The position numbers were made by a program, and so were the translations under genes. From Thalassiosira profunda (lineage: Eukaryota; Bacillariophyta; Thalassiosirophyceae; Thalassiosirales; Thalassiosiraceae): 22,700 bases of DNA. Shown here in pieces: positions 9,263 to 17,325 of this stretch. The DNA is taken from positions 1-22,700 of the forward strand of contig JALLAP010000626.1 of assembly GCA_036939355.1 (NCBI GenBank), given 5' to 3'. The notes below the pieces were generated by a model, which saw nothing but the letters and a program-made list of their open reading frames with translations, ran no database searches and was not told where the DNA came from. Each line of letters starts with the position of its first letter. Position 1 is the first letter of the stretch.

Positions 9263-11888
9263 ATGATCGCCTCCCGCGCCTCCGCGGGACGGGCGGGCGT
9301 CGCCCTCGGCCGGCGGAATCGCGCGGCGGGCCTCGGCGCCAACTCGTCATTGGCGCTCACATCTCGTGCACCATCATTTGCAAACCATGCCGTCCGCGGC
9401 TCAATCCACCCCGCCCGCACCTTCTCCTCGCTGCGCATTGCACCCGTCGGCGGTCATAAAACCTCGACGCTCCTCCTCAGCTGCGTCGCGGGGTGCGCCG
9501 CCGGGGTCGCCGCGGCCGGGCTGGCGTCCACCTCCGTGGCGCACGCCGAGGCCGCCACCAACAAAATGGACGACGAGACGGCCGGCCTGGTGGACGAGGT
9601 GATGGACTTTCTGGGCCTCAAGAAGGCGGGGAACGGCAGCGGCGAGTCGAAGCCCAAAGACGACAAGGAGGCAGGGGACGGAGGTCCGGGCAAGCCCGTC
9701 AAAGTGCCCCTCGATCCGGAATTGGTCGCCTCCTTGCCCACCCTGTCCCTCGACCAGGTCCAACATCCCTCGGGGGAGTTCCAGGGTCGCCTGCTCGTCA
9801 GCTACAACGGCATCGTGTACGATGTCACCGAGTTTGCCAACCACCACCCCGGGGGGAAGNCGCCTGCTCGTCAGCTACAACGGCATCGTGTACGATGTCA
9901 CCGAGTTTGCCAACCACCACCCCGGGGGGAAGGACCTGCTCCTGACCGCCGCCGGGCTCGACCTGGGCCACTTTTTCGACAATTACACCGTCCACGGGAA
10001 CACGGACAAGGCGGCCGATTGGCTGGCCTCCATGGCCGTGGGGAAGCTGTCGAAAGAGGATGCCAAGCTGGCAAGGGAGGGGAGCAACGCGGTGGTGCAC
10101 GTGGAGCGACGGCACAAAATCCTGACCCGGGCGCGGAGGCGGATCATCTTCATCGCCTCGACGCTGCCCGTGTGGATGACGGTGCGGAGCTGCGTGCGCT
10201 TCGTGGGGTGGTTTCTTCCCCCGTTGGGGAGGCTGCTGGCCCGGCTGGTGCCGGTGGCGGTGCCCGGTCTGACCAGGGGGGCGGAGCCGCTGCAGATCGA
10301 AGCGGGGGAAAGCAAGGAGGGGGAGGCCCCGGAGCTCAAGGAGGACGCCCCCCACGTGGCCGTGATTGGGGGAGGGATTGCGGGGTGCGGTGCCGCCTGG
10401 GCGTTGCGCCAGGGCGGATTTCGGGTGACGCTGTACGAGGCCCGCCATCAGGTCTCGGGAAACGCCCGCACGTTCGATTGGGATTTCAGCCCGTTCCGTC
10501 CCAACGCCCCGAAAGAGGAGCAGATTGTGAAGAGCTGCTGCTCCGTCACGGCGTGGCCGCCCTTGTTCTACAAAAACTACACCTGCCTGTTGGACAGGCT
10601 GGGAGTGGAGACGGTCCACCAGCCGCTGTCGTGGTTCCTGAACAGCAAGGTCCCCGGCGCCGTGGGGACCCTCTGGGCGGCCGATCCGACCCCCTACGAG
10701 GGCTCGTTGCGGAACGTGTTGAGGAAGGACTTTGAGATTTACGACCGCGTCGTGAAGATCAGCGACAAGATGTGCAACTTCTTCACCTTCCGGTGGGCCC
10801 CCTGGCGCCGCAACGACAGTCCCAGCATGTACGATTCGCACACCGGCTTTGGGTTGCTGAATCCCATGAATGTCGTACCGCTGTACTCGATGTTTCGCAT
10901 GCTGGGCGGCTCCGAGCTGTGGTGGCAGGTGGTCTTCACGCCGCACTACACGGCATCGTTCTTGGTGGACGAGCTGCGCCCGTTCCCGGCCGTGTTCGGC
11001 CCGTTGATCGAGGCGCAGATCCCCCTGCTCCCCAACAAGGACAACGCGCAGTCGTTCGCGTCGGCGCGGAGCGAGCGGGATTGCAACATCACCACGTGCC
11101 AGACGTGGAAGGACGCGGGCAAGGGCATTCGCGAGGTATTCGCCAAGCTCACGAAGGACATTGACCTGCGCGAGGACACCCGCATTCGCGAGGTGGAGGT
11201 CCTCCCCTCCGGTAAGAAGAGGGTGCACGACGAGTTCGACAAATCGATCGACGTGGACCGCGTCGTCTTCGCCTGTCCCGCCAACGCGGTGGGCAACATC
11301 TACAAAAAGGCGGGATGGTTGGCCAATTCCATCTTCTCCACGCCTGTCTACGCGGATGATCACCACCCGGACTCGGGCCACATGCACGCTGTGCTGCACT
11401 CGGACGGGACCGTGATCGAGGAGCCGTACCGGGAGGATTGCTTGAAGCGGGCGAGCAACTACGTGGAGGTGACGGAGAAGACGGACGGAACGATCAACAT
11501 TGAGAACCAGTACAACTTTGGGATTCAGACGCCAGGACCCGGCGTGTACGACCTGCCCTTGGAAAAGAAACCGGTGATGCTCATCTCGCACGCCCTGGGA
11601 GAAGGAAAGGCCATTGACGAGAAGCTCGTCGTTGGAACCGCCAACCACGCCCGCGCCCACCCCCTCTACTCGGGCTGGAACGTCATGGCCATGCTTTCGC
11701 TGCGCCTCGTCCAGGGACGCGACGGGATCTACTACTGCTCCAACTGGACGACGCCCGGGAATTGCCACGACATGTCGTTCTTGAGTGGACTGGCGTGCGC
11801 GAATGCCATCGGAGCGGGGTACCCGTTCAAGGGCGAGGTGGAGGCGAGGAAGGATTTCGATCGTCTGCGCGACCTGATGGGAATCTAG
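9263..11888 (+). CDS. Cytochrome b5 / FAD amine-oxidase-like fusion, mitochondrial-type presequence
   Basis: The frame is broken at the N (9860) by an exact 72-bp duplicate. Counting one copy, 9263-9859 plus 9933-11888 gives an uninterrupted 850-residue protein. Residues 1-60 are Arg/Ser/Ala-rich without acids (mitochondrial presequence-like). Then comes a hydrophobic segment ending AHAEA (about 67-96), together resembling the bipartite signals that sort proteins to the intermembrane space. Residues about 157-235 form a cytochrome b5 domain with the heme motif NHHPGGKD (194-200) and a second His candidate at 212 or 220. Two hydrophobic stretches follow (270-312). A dinucleotide fold begins at VAVIGGGIAGCGAAWAL (341-357), followed by LYEA and SGNARTF. 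The end has PGNCHDMSFLSGLACANAIG, the terminal FAD-contact motif of flavin amine oxidases. The flavin domain resembles COG2907-type predicted NAD/FAD proteins. Substrate unknown; the heme probably takes electrons from the flavin (inference). Confidence 0.75.
9788..9932. repeat. Exact 72-bp duplicate flanking a single N (assembly artefact)
   Basis: Bases 9788-9859 and 9861-9932 are identical and separated by one N at 9860. The 73-base excess shifts the reading frame by one. Removing one copy and the N restores the cytochrome b5 domain, including a single HHPGG motif, so this is almost certainly a scaffold join that failed to merge overlapping contig ends. Confidence 0.9.
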
Positions 11889-12125
11889 ATCTAACGGATC
11901 TGCTTGACGAATCAGTTGACAAGCAAAGACGGCTTCTGATTGCAACCACATCTGAACCAATGTGGCACGCTGGCTAAGATCTTAACATCAAAACTAGGCC
12001 CACGTCGACCGGTGACAAATAAAATAATCATCCCACATCCTAGACATCTTCACTCTTCATAACACTTTGTCCAGCTTCCTCGACTGCGCCATGTCACCCA
12101 AACTGTTCCTCTTCCGTCTACGCAC
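11889..12125. other. Convergent 3' spacer with AATAAA
   Basis: This AT-richer gap lies between two convergent stops. TTGCAA lies at 11940 and a canonical AATAAA at 12018-12023, about 130 bases after the fusion gene's stop, which could serve as its polyadenylation signal. No gene was seen. Confidence 0.4.
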
Positions 12126-14672
12126 TCAACCCTCACTCTTGGACAGCCCGTCGACCTCCTCGGTCTTTTCTGGATGCAGTTGCTCATCGTACTCAGTAGT
12201 CGGGAACGCCTCAATTGCGTTCTTGAATTGGAATGCCTCCGCGCACTCCCAGCCTTCGTGGCTAGGCCGTCTTGGTACCACGACGACGGTCAAATGCTTG
12301 CCCAGGTCGAGCTCGCTTGGAGTATAGGAACTGCCTACGCCGACTGGTTCGTCGTCCGCAAACCAGATTACTCGTGCCTCAGATGCACAGAGCAAGCTTA
12401 CCTCCACCGCGATTTTCCTGTCTGTTAAGACTCGACCCTGACTTAGGGAGACCGAGCTCAACACGGCCGCTATCGTGGGTGGATAAGCGTCGAGGAGAAG
12501 CTTCACCGTCGACGCCGTATCATTGAGATCACTGGGCACTGACACGGCATACTTGCCCACACTCTCTTTGGATGCTCGGTTCATTACACCCTCGAGGGTC
12601 AAGCAATGAACATTTTCGACTCTTTCGTACCCCTCCATAGCGCTCTTTTCATCAAGAGACTCAGGTGCTGCGTCTTCCTGGACATTGCCGCAGCAGAGAC
12701 CGCAAACGTTCATTGTGGCGTCCCACAAATGATCCCAAGATGATGTGAGACAGTCCTCGTATGACGATATCTGCAACTGGATGCCTCCTGATGGTCTTTC
12801 CCTCCACAGAGTTGCCTCGCCGGGATTTTCCTCCGCCTCTCCTTCCTTATCATTGTTCGTGCTGAGCTTAGTCGACACAACTTGTTGTAATCGCTCGAGA
12901 ACGGTTTGTACATCTTCCGAAGGATTGTCACAGATCATGCGAACTTTGACAGGGTTGTCTGGAGAACCCTTGAAAAGGTAGACGTCAAGTGCAATACTGG
13001 TTGGCTGGTTGGGAGGAAGGAAAGAAGAAGTGCCCTGGTGACCGGTATTGCTCGTGCCTCCTCCGAGGTCTTTCCGGCGCTGAAGGTTCTTCTTGAACTC
13101 TGATGGATCCACGCGGCACTCGTAAGGTTTGGCAGTGCTGTCTGAACTCGATGGCAAATGCAGCCCGACGATACGGCCAGTCCAAGCGACATCTCCTTCG
13201 CTCGTCTCTTCGGTTGCAGTCAAGCTAGGCACGTTGCTGCTCCCGGAATCTGTGCTTTCCGGCGCCTCGGTGGCGGCATCACTCATCGGTGGAGCCTGGG
13301 AAGCGTCAGGCTCTGGCGTTTCGTGTTCATCACTCGCCAAACCAACCTCGACAGCATTTGCAGGGGGCAGCCTCTCAACGACCCGATCAATGACGTCCTC
13401 TAGGATTGACGCCACAATGTCTAGTGTCTCGCTTTCTTCTGGAATATCATTCGATCCTTTAAGAGAAGGCTCTCCGGCCTGTTTCTCAATCAGTGCCACC
13501 TCGGCTTCGACGACATCGTCTGCAACGCCATTCGGCTTGTCAGCAAGTGCAATATCGTAGTCGGTTGTCTTCTGCCCCCGCATCAATGTTTCCTCGGTCT
13601 GTACAGCTTCACTGTCGACTAGATATTCTTCGATGATGGCGGTCTCTCCCGAGCTTTCAGATGACACAGAAGTGTCATCGCACAAAGCTTTAAGATCAAT
13701 CTTCGTTCCTTCTGCATATGGGACATCCTCGTTCACTTCTGGTCCCTCCTGGTGGCATGTCTCTTGAGCATCATCGGCAGCTATGTCTTTCTCCTCGTTG
13801 GGGTTGCGATCTTCGATAACCACCCCTCCTCCAAAGGCGTACTCCAGCACCGTCGATGTCACCGTATCTTGCTCGTCTCCGTAGAGCCCTTGGCTGCCGA
13901 AAAGTAGCCCAAGAAATGGCTTTGTCTCTTCTAGAGATAATTGCTCGATCGCATGCGTTACCGCAGGCTCGTCAAGCACTGCGCCCTGCGTCGATGTCGA
14001 TTCGCTGAGGGTTGTAACGATATCCCCAAACCCAAGCCCATCCGTTGAGCCGCTGCTCTCGTCGCGCGATATCGGCTGCCGTTTGGGCCGGAGCTTCCGT
14101 GGCTTCCTCTGTTTCTTCGGCCTGTCCAAACCGCCGGCGCCTTCTTCCTTTGCGCTGGGCACAGCGTCTTCAAATGAGTATCCATCCCGTGCGCTGTAGA
14201 AAGATTCTTGTTCGCTTATACCCGACGGTAGATCCTCCGGAATTGATTCTTCTGTGGTCTCGTTCACTTTGGTGGCGTCTGACTCATCCTCCGCCACTTC
14301 TGCCACGTCTTGTGCATCGACGGCATCGCAGGGCTCCTTGTTCATGCTGGGAGGAGCACCGAGCTGCAACTCGTCAAGGCCAACAAGTGCGGATGCCACA
14401 TCTGTTGGGGACAGCGGATGGGAGGGCTTCGTGGGCTCAACTGCGTTTGTCGCCTCATCTGTAGGGGACAGCGGATGGGGTTCCGTGGACTCTACCGTGT
14501 TTGCTGCCCCATTCTTTCCACATATCACTTCGCCGATGTAACTTGGCTGCTTTTCGCCAGCGCCAACGCCATCTGTGGCGGTGTCTTGACCTTCATCACT
14601 TCTCTGCGCCGCCGCGTCTCGTTTCTTCTGCAGCACCTTTTGCTCGAGCTGCTGTTGGAAAGATAACGCCAT
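12126..14672 (-). CDS. Large acidic protein with PDE12-like non-catalytic C-terminus
   Basis: An 848-residue protein starting at the first in-frame ATG (14672); the frame extends further upstream only through non-ATG codons. It begins MALSFQQQLEQKVLQKKRD, a short basic helix. Residues about 60-520 are acidic and probably disordered, with two copies of HPLSPTD (about 66-91) and a basic patch (about 185-205). From about 540 the sequence looks folded: IALDVYLFKGSPDNPVKVRM, then a region ending LLLDAYPPTI, then a beta-sandwich-like segment IWFADDEPVGVGSSYTPSEL followed by DLGKHLTVVVVP (about 769-800). The W...YTPS..DLG..L pattern and the order of segments resemble the N-terminal domains of PDE12-type 2',5'-phosphodiesterases. 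The exonuclease-endonuclease-phosphatase catalytic domain that should follow is absent, and the next gene leaves no room for it. The PDE12 link is a weak inference. Confidence 0.7.
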   Translation of the reverse strand: MALSFQQQLEQKVLQKKRDAAAQRSDEGQDTATDGVGAGEKQPSYIGEVICGKNGAANTVESTEPHPLSPTDEATNAVEPTKPSHPLSPTDVASALVGLDELQLGAPPSMNKEPCDAVDAQDVAEVAEDESDATKVNETTEESIPEDLPSGISEQESFYSARDGYSFEDAVPSAKEEGAGGLDRPKKQRKPRKLRPKRQPISRDESSGSTDGLGFGDIVTTLSESTSTQGAVLDEPAVTHAIEQLSLEETKPFLGLLFGSQGLYGDEQDTVTSTVLEYAFGGGVVIEDRNPNEEKDIAADDAQETCHQEGPEVNEDVPYAEGTKIDLKALCDDTSVSSESSGETAIIEEYLVDSEAVQTEETLMRGQKTTDYDIALADKPNGVADDVVEAEVALIEKQAGEPSLKGSNDIPEESETLDIVASILEDVIDRVVERLPPANAVEVGLASDEHETPEPDASQAPPMSDAATEAPESTDSGSSNVPSLTATEETSEGDVAWTGRIVGLHLPSSSDSTAKPYECRVDPSEFKKNLQRRKDLGGGTSNTGHQGTSSFLPPNQPTSIALDVYLFKGSPDNPVKVRMICDNPSEDVQTVLERLQQVVSTKLSTNNDKEGEAEENPGEATLWRERPSGGIQLQISSYEDCLTSSWDHLWDATMNVCGLCCGNVQEDAAPESLDEKSAMEGYERVENVHCLTLEGVMNRASKESVGKYAVSVPSDLNDTASTVKLLLDAYPPTIAAVLSSVSLSQGRVLTDRKIAVEVSLLCASEARVIWFADDEPVGVGSSYTPSELDLGKHLTVVVVPRRPSHEGWECAEAFQFKNAIEAFPTTEYDEQLHPEKTEEVDGLSKSEG
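14395..14505 (-). repeat. Imperfect ~57-bp tandem repeat in coding sequence
   Basis: Two adjacent units (14395-14451 and 14452-14505) share ggggacagcggatggg and flanking words. On the minus strand they encode two successive copies of a Glu-Pro-rich unit containing HPLSPTD. Confidence 0.7.
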
Positions 14673-14988
14673 GATGATGCGTATTCGCCGCGAAAGTATC
14701 GCGTGCCACGCGCTACGCTTGCCCTCCTCTTCGCCGTGGTTGCAGCGGCGTTGCCTCCTCCCAATTATGCGCTCGTATTGGTTGCCCGGAAGACAACGCG
14801 ACGGCGCACTGCAAGAGGTCGGCGGCGCCCGCTCGAGCCTCGGGAGCGCGAGCTCGCTCGGCGAATTTTTCACTCCAACGCCCAACGTTGGAATCAGTAC
14901 TGACAATTACTTCGCAAAAGAAGGTGCCTCTTGCAACTCACTCAATCACCACTAACGCACGCAAACACCCTTCTCTGATACACTAACC
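14673..14988. promoter_or_regulatory. Divergent promoter region
   Basis: This 316-bp gap lies between divergent ATGs at 14672 and 14989. TTGCAAC sits at 14931-14937, about 50 bases before the plus-strand ATG. The rest is GC-rich without a recognisable gene. Confidence 0.35.
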
Positions 14989-15951
14989 ATGGCGACGGCA
15001 CGGGCGCGCTCCCTGGCGGCGCGTATATCCAGCATCGCCTGCATCGTGGCGTTGTGTCTGGCGCATCTGGCAGCGGCAGCACCATCGGCCTTCGATGCCT
15101 GGCCCACAATAATGGGCTCTCCCCATCCTCATGACATGACATCTTCTGCAAAGGACCGGCCCTACCCTCGGAATGGCAAAGCATCTGGAAAGCCTCAGGC
15201 ACGTCGAAATACGCGGCAGAGGGTCTTGGACTATTCTCAATGCCCAACAACGTGCCGCTGCCGCTTCTTCCTCTGGAACGCGGTCTCGTACGTCAAGCGC
15301 CAGCACACGCTGGAGCAAGTGAGGCAAAACACCTTCGAGGGCCGGGGCGGGAAGAAATTTGTGAGAATACAACCAAACACGATATTGGAGCGATGGTATT
15401 TGCAATACAAGCGGGGACAGCTCAAAACCGATGCATGTATCCTTTGCGGCCATACCTGGGAGGAACATTTGGAGTACTGGTGGTTCTGCCGACGGAAGGG
15501 ACGGCGCTCTGCATTTGATGATTTTGTGAACGATGCTGGGAATGCAGAGGGGGCGGACAAAGAGGCATTCTACAGGAGATATGTGGATGAAATCGATACG
15601 AGCAAGCGCCGCGGAAAACGTCCTCGAAAGGGATGGGAGGTACGGGAATCATTATCGGGGAATGTCTCCTACGCAGTCCCCTCGTTTGACCCGGAGGCGG
15701 ATGGCCGGCCAAAGGGCGTTGGGTCTGTGTTGTTGTTGGCGCTCGCTAGGGCGGCGTCTCTGGAAATGATCGAGATTTCCTTGACTCCATCGCCCAGATG
15801 CTGCTCACGAATCTCCTTGCGCCCAATGAGCAGCGTCCGTTTTCCTGTTTCATCGAGCTTCCTCCTCACAGGCTCGTTTGTCTTGAATATCTTGCTGAAC
15901 TCAGCAGTGGTGCTCGTGCAGTGCAGTCTTTCGGTGGCATTGACGGAGTAG
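14989..15951 (+). CDS. Unknown protein with signal peptide and ASAF-like motif
   Basis: A 320-residue reading frame from ATG 14989. Residues about 12-33 are a hydrophobic signal peptide followed by APSAFDAW (32-39). An alanine-phenylalanine junction at the cleavage site is the diatom plastid-targeting mark, though the acidic residue at +2 weakens the case. The middle has several cysteines (CPTTCRCRFF, then CILCGHTWEEHLEYWWFC at about 149-166) that could bind metal, and a Lys/Arg-rich stretch near 208-218. I do not recognise the family. The last 95 codons (15669-15951) lie antisense to exon 3 of the protease gene and have a different, hydrophobic composition. The true 3' end may therefore be earlier, through an unseen intron, or the two genes may genuinely overlap. 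Confidence is good for the first 220 residues and low for the rest. Confidence 0.6.
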   Translation: MATARARSLAARISSIACIVALCLAHLAAAAPSAFDAWPTIMGSPHPHDMTSSAKDRPYPRNGKASGKPQARRNTRQRVLDYSQCPTTCRCRFFLWNAVSYVKRQHTLEQVRQNTFEGRGGKKFVRIQPNTILERWYLQYKRGQLKTDACILCGHTWEEHLEYWWFCRRKGRRSAFDDFVNDAGNAEGADKEAFYRRYVDEIDTSKRRGKRPRKGWEVRESLSGNVSYAVPSFDPEADGRPKGVGSVLLLALARAASLEMIEISLTPSPRCCSRISLRPMSSVRFPVSSSFLLTGSFVLNILLNSAVVLVQCSLSVALTE

Positions 15952-16974
15952 CTGGAGCTGCCATCGGTGTTTCCGTACATCCTCTCGAGGAATACGAAGT
16001 TGGTATGGTCCGGTGACATATTCTGCATTGATCGAATGAAACAGAATGGCATGAGCAAACAAGCACGAGTACGGTCGCAAAGGCAGTGGGTGACATTCGA
16101 CGTACGTTCTCCGGGAGATTGGTGTAGTCCATGCAGTTTCCTAGATCTGGAGTAGAAAGCCAACAATGCAAATTGAGCGCGTATCATGTGATATGATATC
16201 CAAGACGGAAAGTAACACTTACCCGCATTGTAGTGGTTCTCATCCCAGTGTCCGAGCCCAAAGCCGTGACCAAGTTCATGACACATTGTGTTCTGACGGG
16301 CTGCAGAGCTCATTCCGTCGAGATAGTAATCGTTCAACTTGGCTATCGACGATATGATATGATCGTACTGGATACGAACTAGGTTGATGCCGACCCNAGT
16401 AATCGTTCAACTTGGCTATCGACGATATGATATGATCGTACTGGATACGAACTAGGTTGATGCCGACCCAGTCTGTCTCGCCGTAGTCGCCGTTGCATAC
16501 TTTCATAGCTCCGTCCGAGTGCTCGCAGCCTGGGTCAGGAAAGTCTATCTTGCTCACGCGAAGGTTGAGCACGTCGGGATCCCCGCTCTCCCATTCCTCG
16601 ATCGATCGCTGGAAGTACGGACGCCATTTGTCTTCGAGATTGTCGATTATGCGAAGATGAAGACCCGTGCAGGACTGCTGAGTATCCCACGTGTTGAAGT
16701 CGAACGGCGAGTTTCCTCCGTGCGGGTTGTCGTCCAGCCAGCGAGGGATCCACGTCGACGGGTCGAAGATGTCAAAGTCGGAGTTATCGATCTCAGCTGC
16801 GGGAAACCGAATCACGCCTGTTGCAACTACAATCGCGAGGACAGCGCCGACCGCGAGGAGGCCGGAGAAGAGGCGGAAGCGCGTGAAGCATGGTTTGGAC
16901 GACGACAGCGACGGATACTCCGAGCCCGAGGCGTAGACCGCGAGCTCTTCGTCTGACTTCATTGGAGCAATCAT
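15669..16974 (-). CDS. Membrane-anchored metzincin zinc protease, three exons
   Basis: Exon 1 is 16974-16223 (counting the artefactual 72-bp duplicate at 16325-16469 only once), exon 2 is 16146-16106 (41 nt), and exon 3 is 16022-15669. Introns are 76 nt (GTAAGTG...CCAG) and 83 nt (GTACGTC...GCAG). The product is 357 residues. A single hydrophobic segment (about 34-57) after a short acidic N-terminus suggests a type II membrane or secreted protein. The catalytic motif HELGHGFGLGH (208-218) fits HExxHxxGxxH, with H208, H212 and H218 as zinc ligands and E209 as the catalytic base. Splicing creates NADLGNCMDYTN (225-236), whose Met232 is the expected Met-turn. Paired cysteines lie nearby (150, 160, 207, 231). 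Splicing and duplicate collapse are both needed to recover these motifs, which supports the model. Substrate unknown. Exon 3 overlaps the convergent upstream gene. Confidence 0.8.
16325..16469. repeat. Exact 72-bp duplicate flanking a single N (assembly artefact)
   Basis: Bases 16325-16396 and 16398-16469 are identical around an N at 16397. The unit length equals that of the duplicate at 9788-9932 although the sequences are unrelated. Removing one copy and the N joins the two halves of the protease frame. Confidence 0.9.
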
Positions 16975-17325
16975 TTCGTACCTCGCCTAGCCGCCCCTGA
17001 TGTGATTTTGTTGAGGTTTCATCGAGCTCGAGAGCGAAGGGATCACGAGAAGCATTTGCAACTCGAGGAGCACAAAAGAACCCAATGGAAATGCTGCATG
17101 CAGGATTTGCTGACGACGTGTTTCTAAAAAGTGCTCAGAGACACTCCCATGACGTCATGCAGTTGTTAAGTGTGACGTGTTGGCGCGTAAGCACGACCGT
17201 CAACTCCCTCCTCATTGCGTCTCGAGCTCAAATTTCACTTCCTGCCCACAAACTCGATCGACCTCCTTCCGACGTCCTCGTCCTCCATCCTCCACTCTCC
17301 CTTCCTCTCTTCCCACTGATACACC
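16975..17325. promoter_or_regulatory. Divergent promoter region with CRE-like elements
   Basis: This 351-bp gap lies between the divergent protease and plastid-protein genes. It contains TTGCAAC (17056), the perfect palindrome ATGACGTCAT (17149-17158), TGACGT (17173-17178), a TGACGA variant (17111), and a long pyrimidine-rich tract just before ATG 17326 that may be the 5' untranslated region. TGACGT/ACGTCA are bZIP (CREB/ATF-type) sites and match the core of the CO2/cAMP-responsive elements described for diatom carbonic anhydrase genes. No gene was seen. Confidence 0.5.
17149..17178. promoter_or_regulatory. CRE / CCRE-like bZIP sites
   Basis: The palindrome ATGACGTCAT (17149-17158) is followed 15 bases later by TGACGT (17173-17178). 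They lie about 150-180 bases before the ATG of the plastid-targeted gene. Sequence match only; no expression data. Confidence 0.45.

Noticed and set aside
9788..9932. Tandem duplication of part of a heme domain as real biology
   Set aside because: The exact identity, single N, frame break and second instance of the same length elsewhere in the window all favour an assembly artefact.
9825..11960. 711-codon open frame on the minus strand opposite the cytochrome b5 fusion
   Set aside because: It mirrors the GC-rich codon bias of the plus-strand gene, which carries clear heme and FAD motifs. The antisense product has no recognisable domain.
14983..15468. 161-codon minus-strand frame opposite the unknown presequence gene
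   Set aside because: The plus strand has an ATG with a signal peptide and cysteine/tryptophan motifs; the minus frame has neither.
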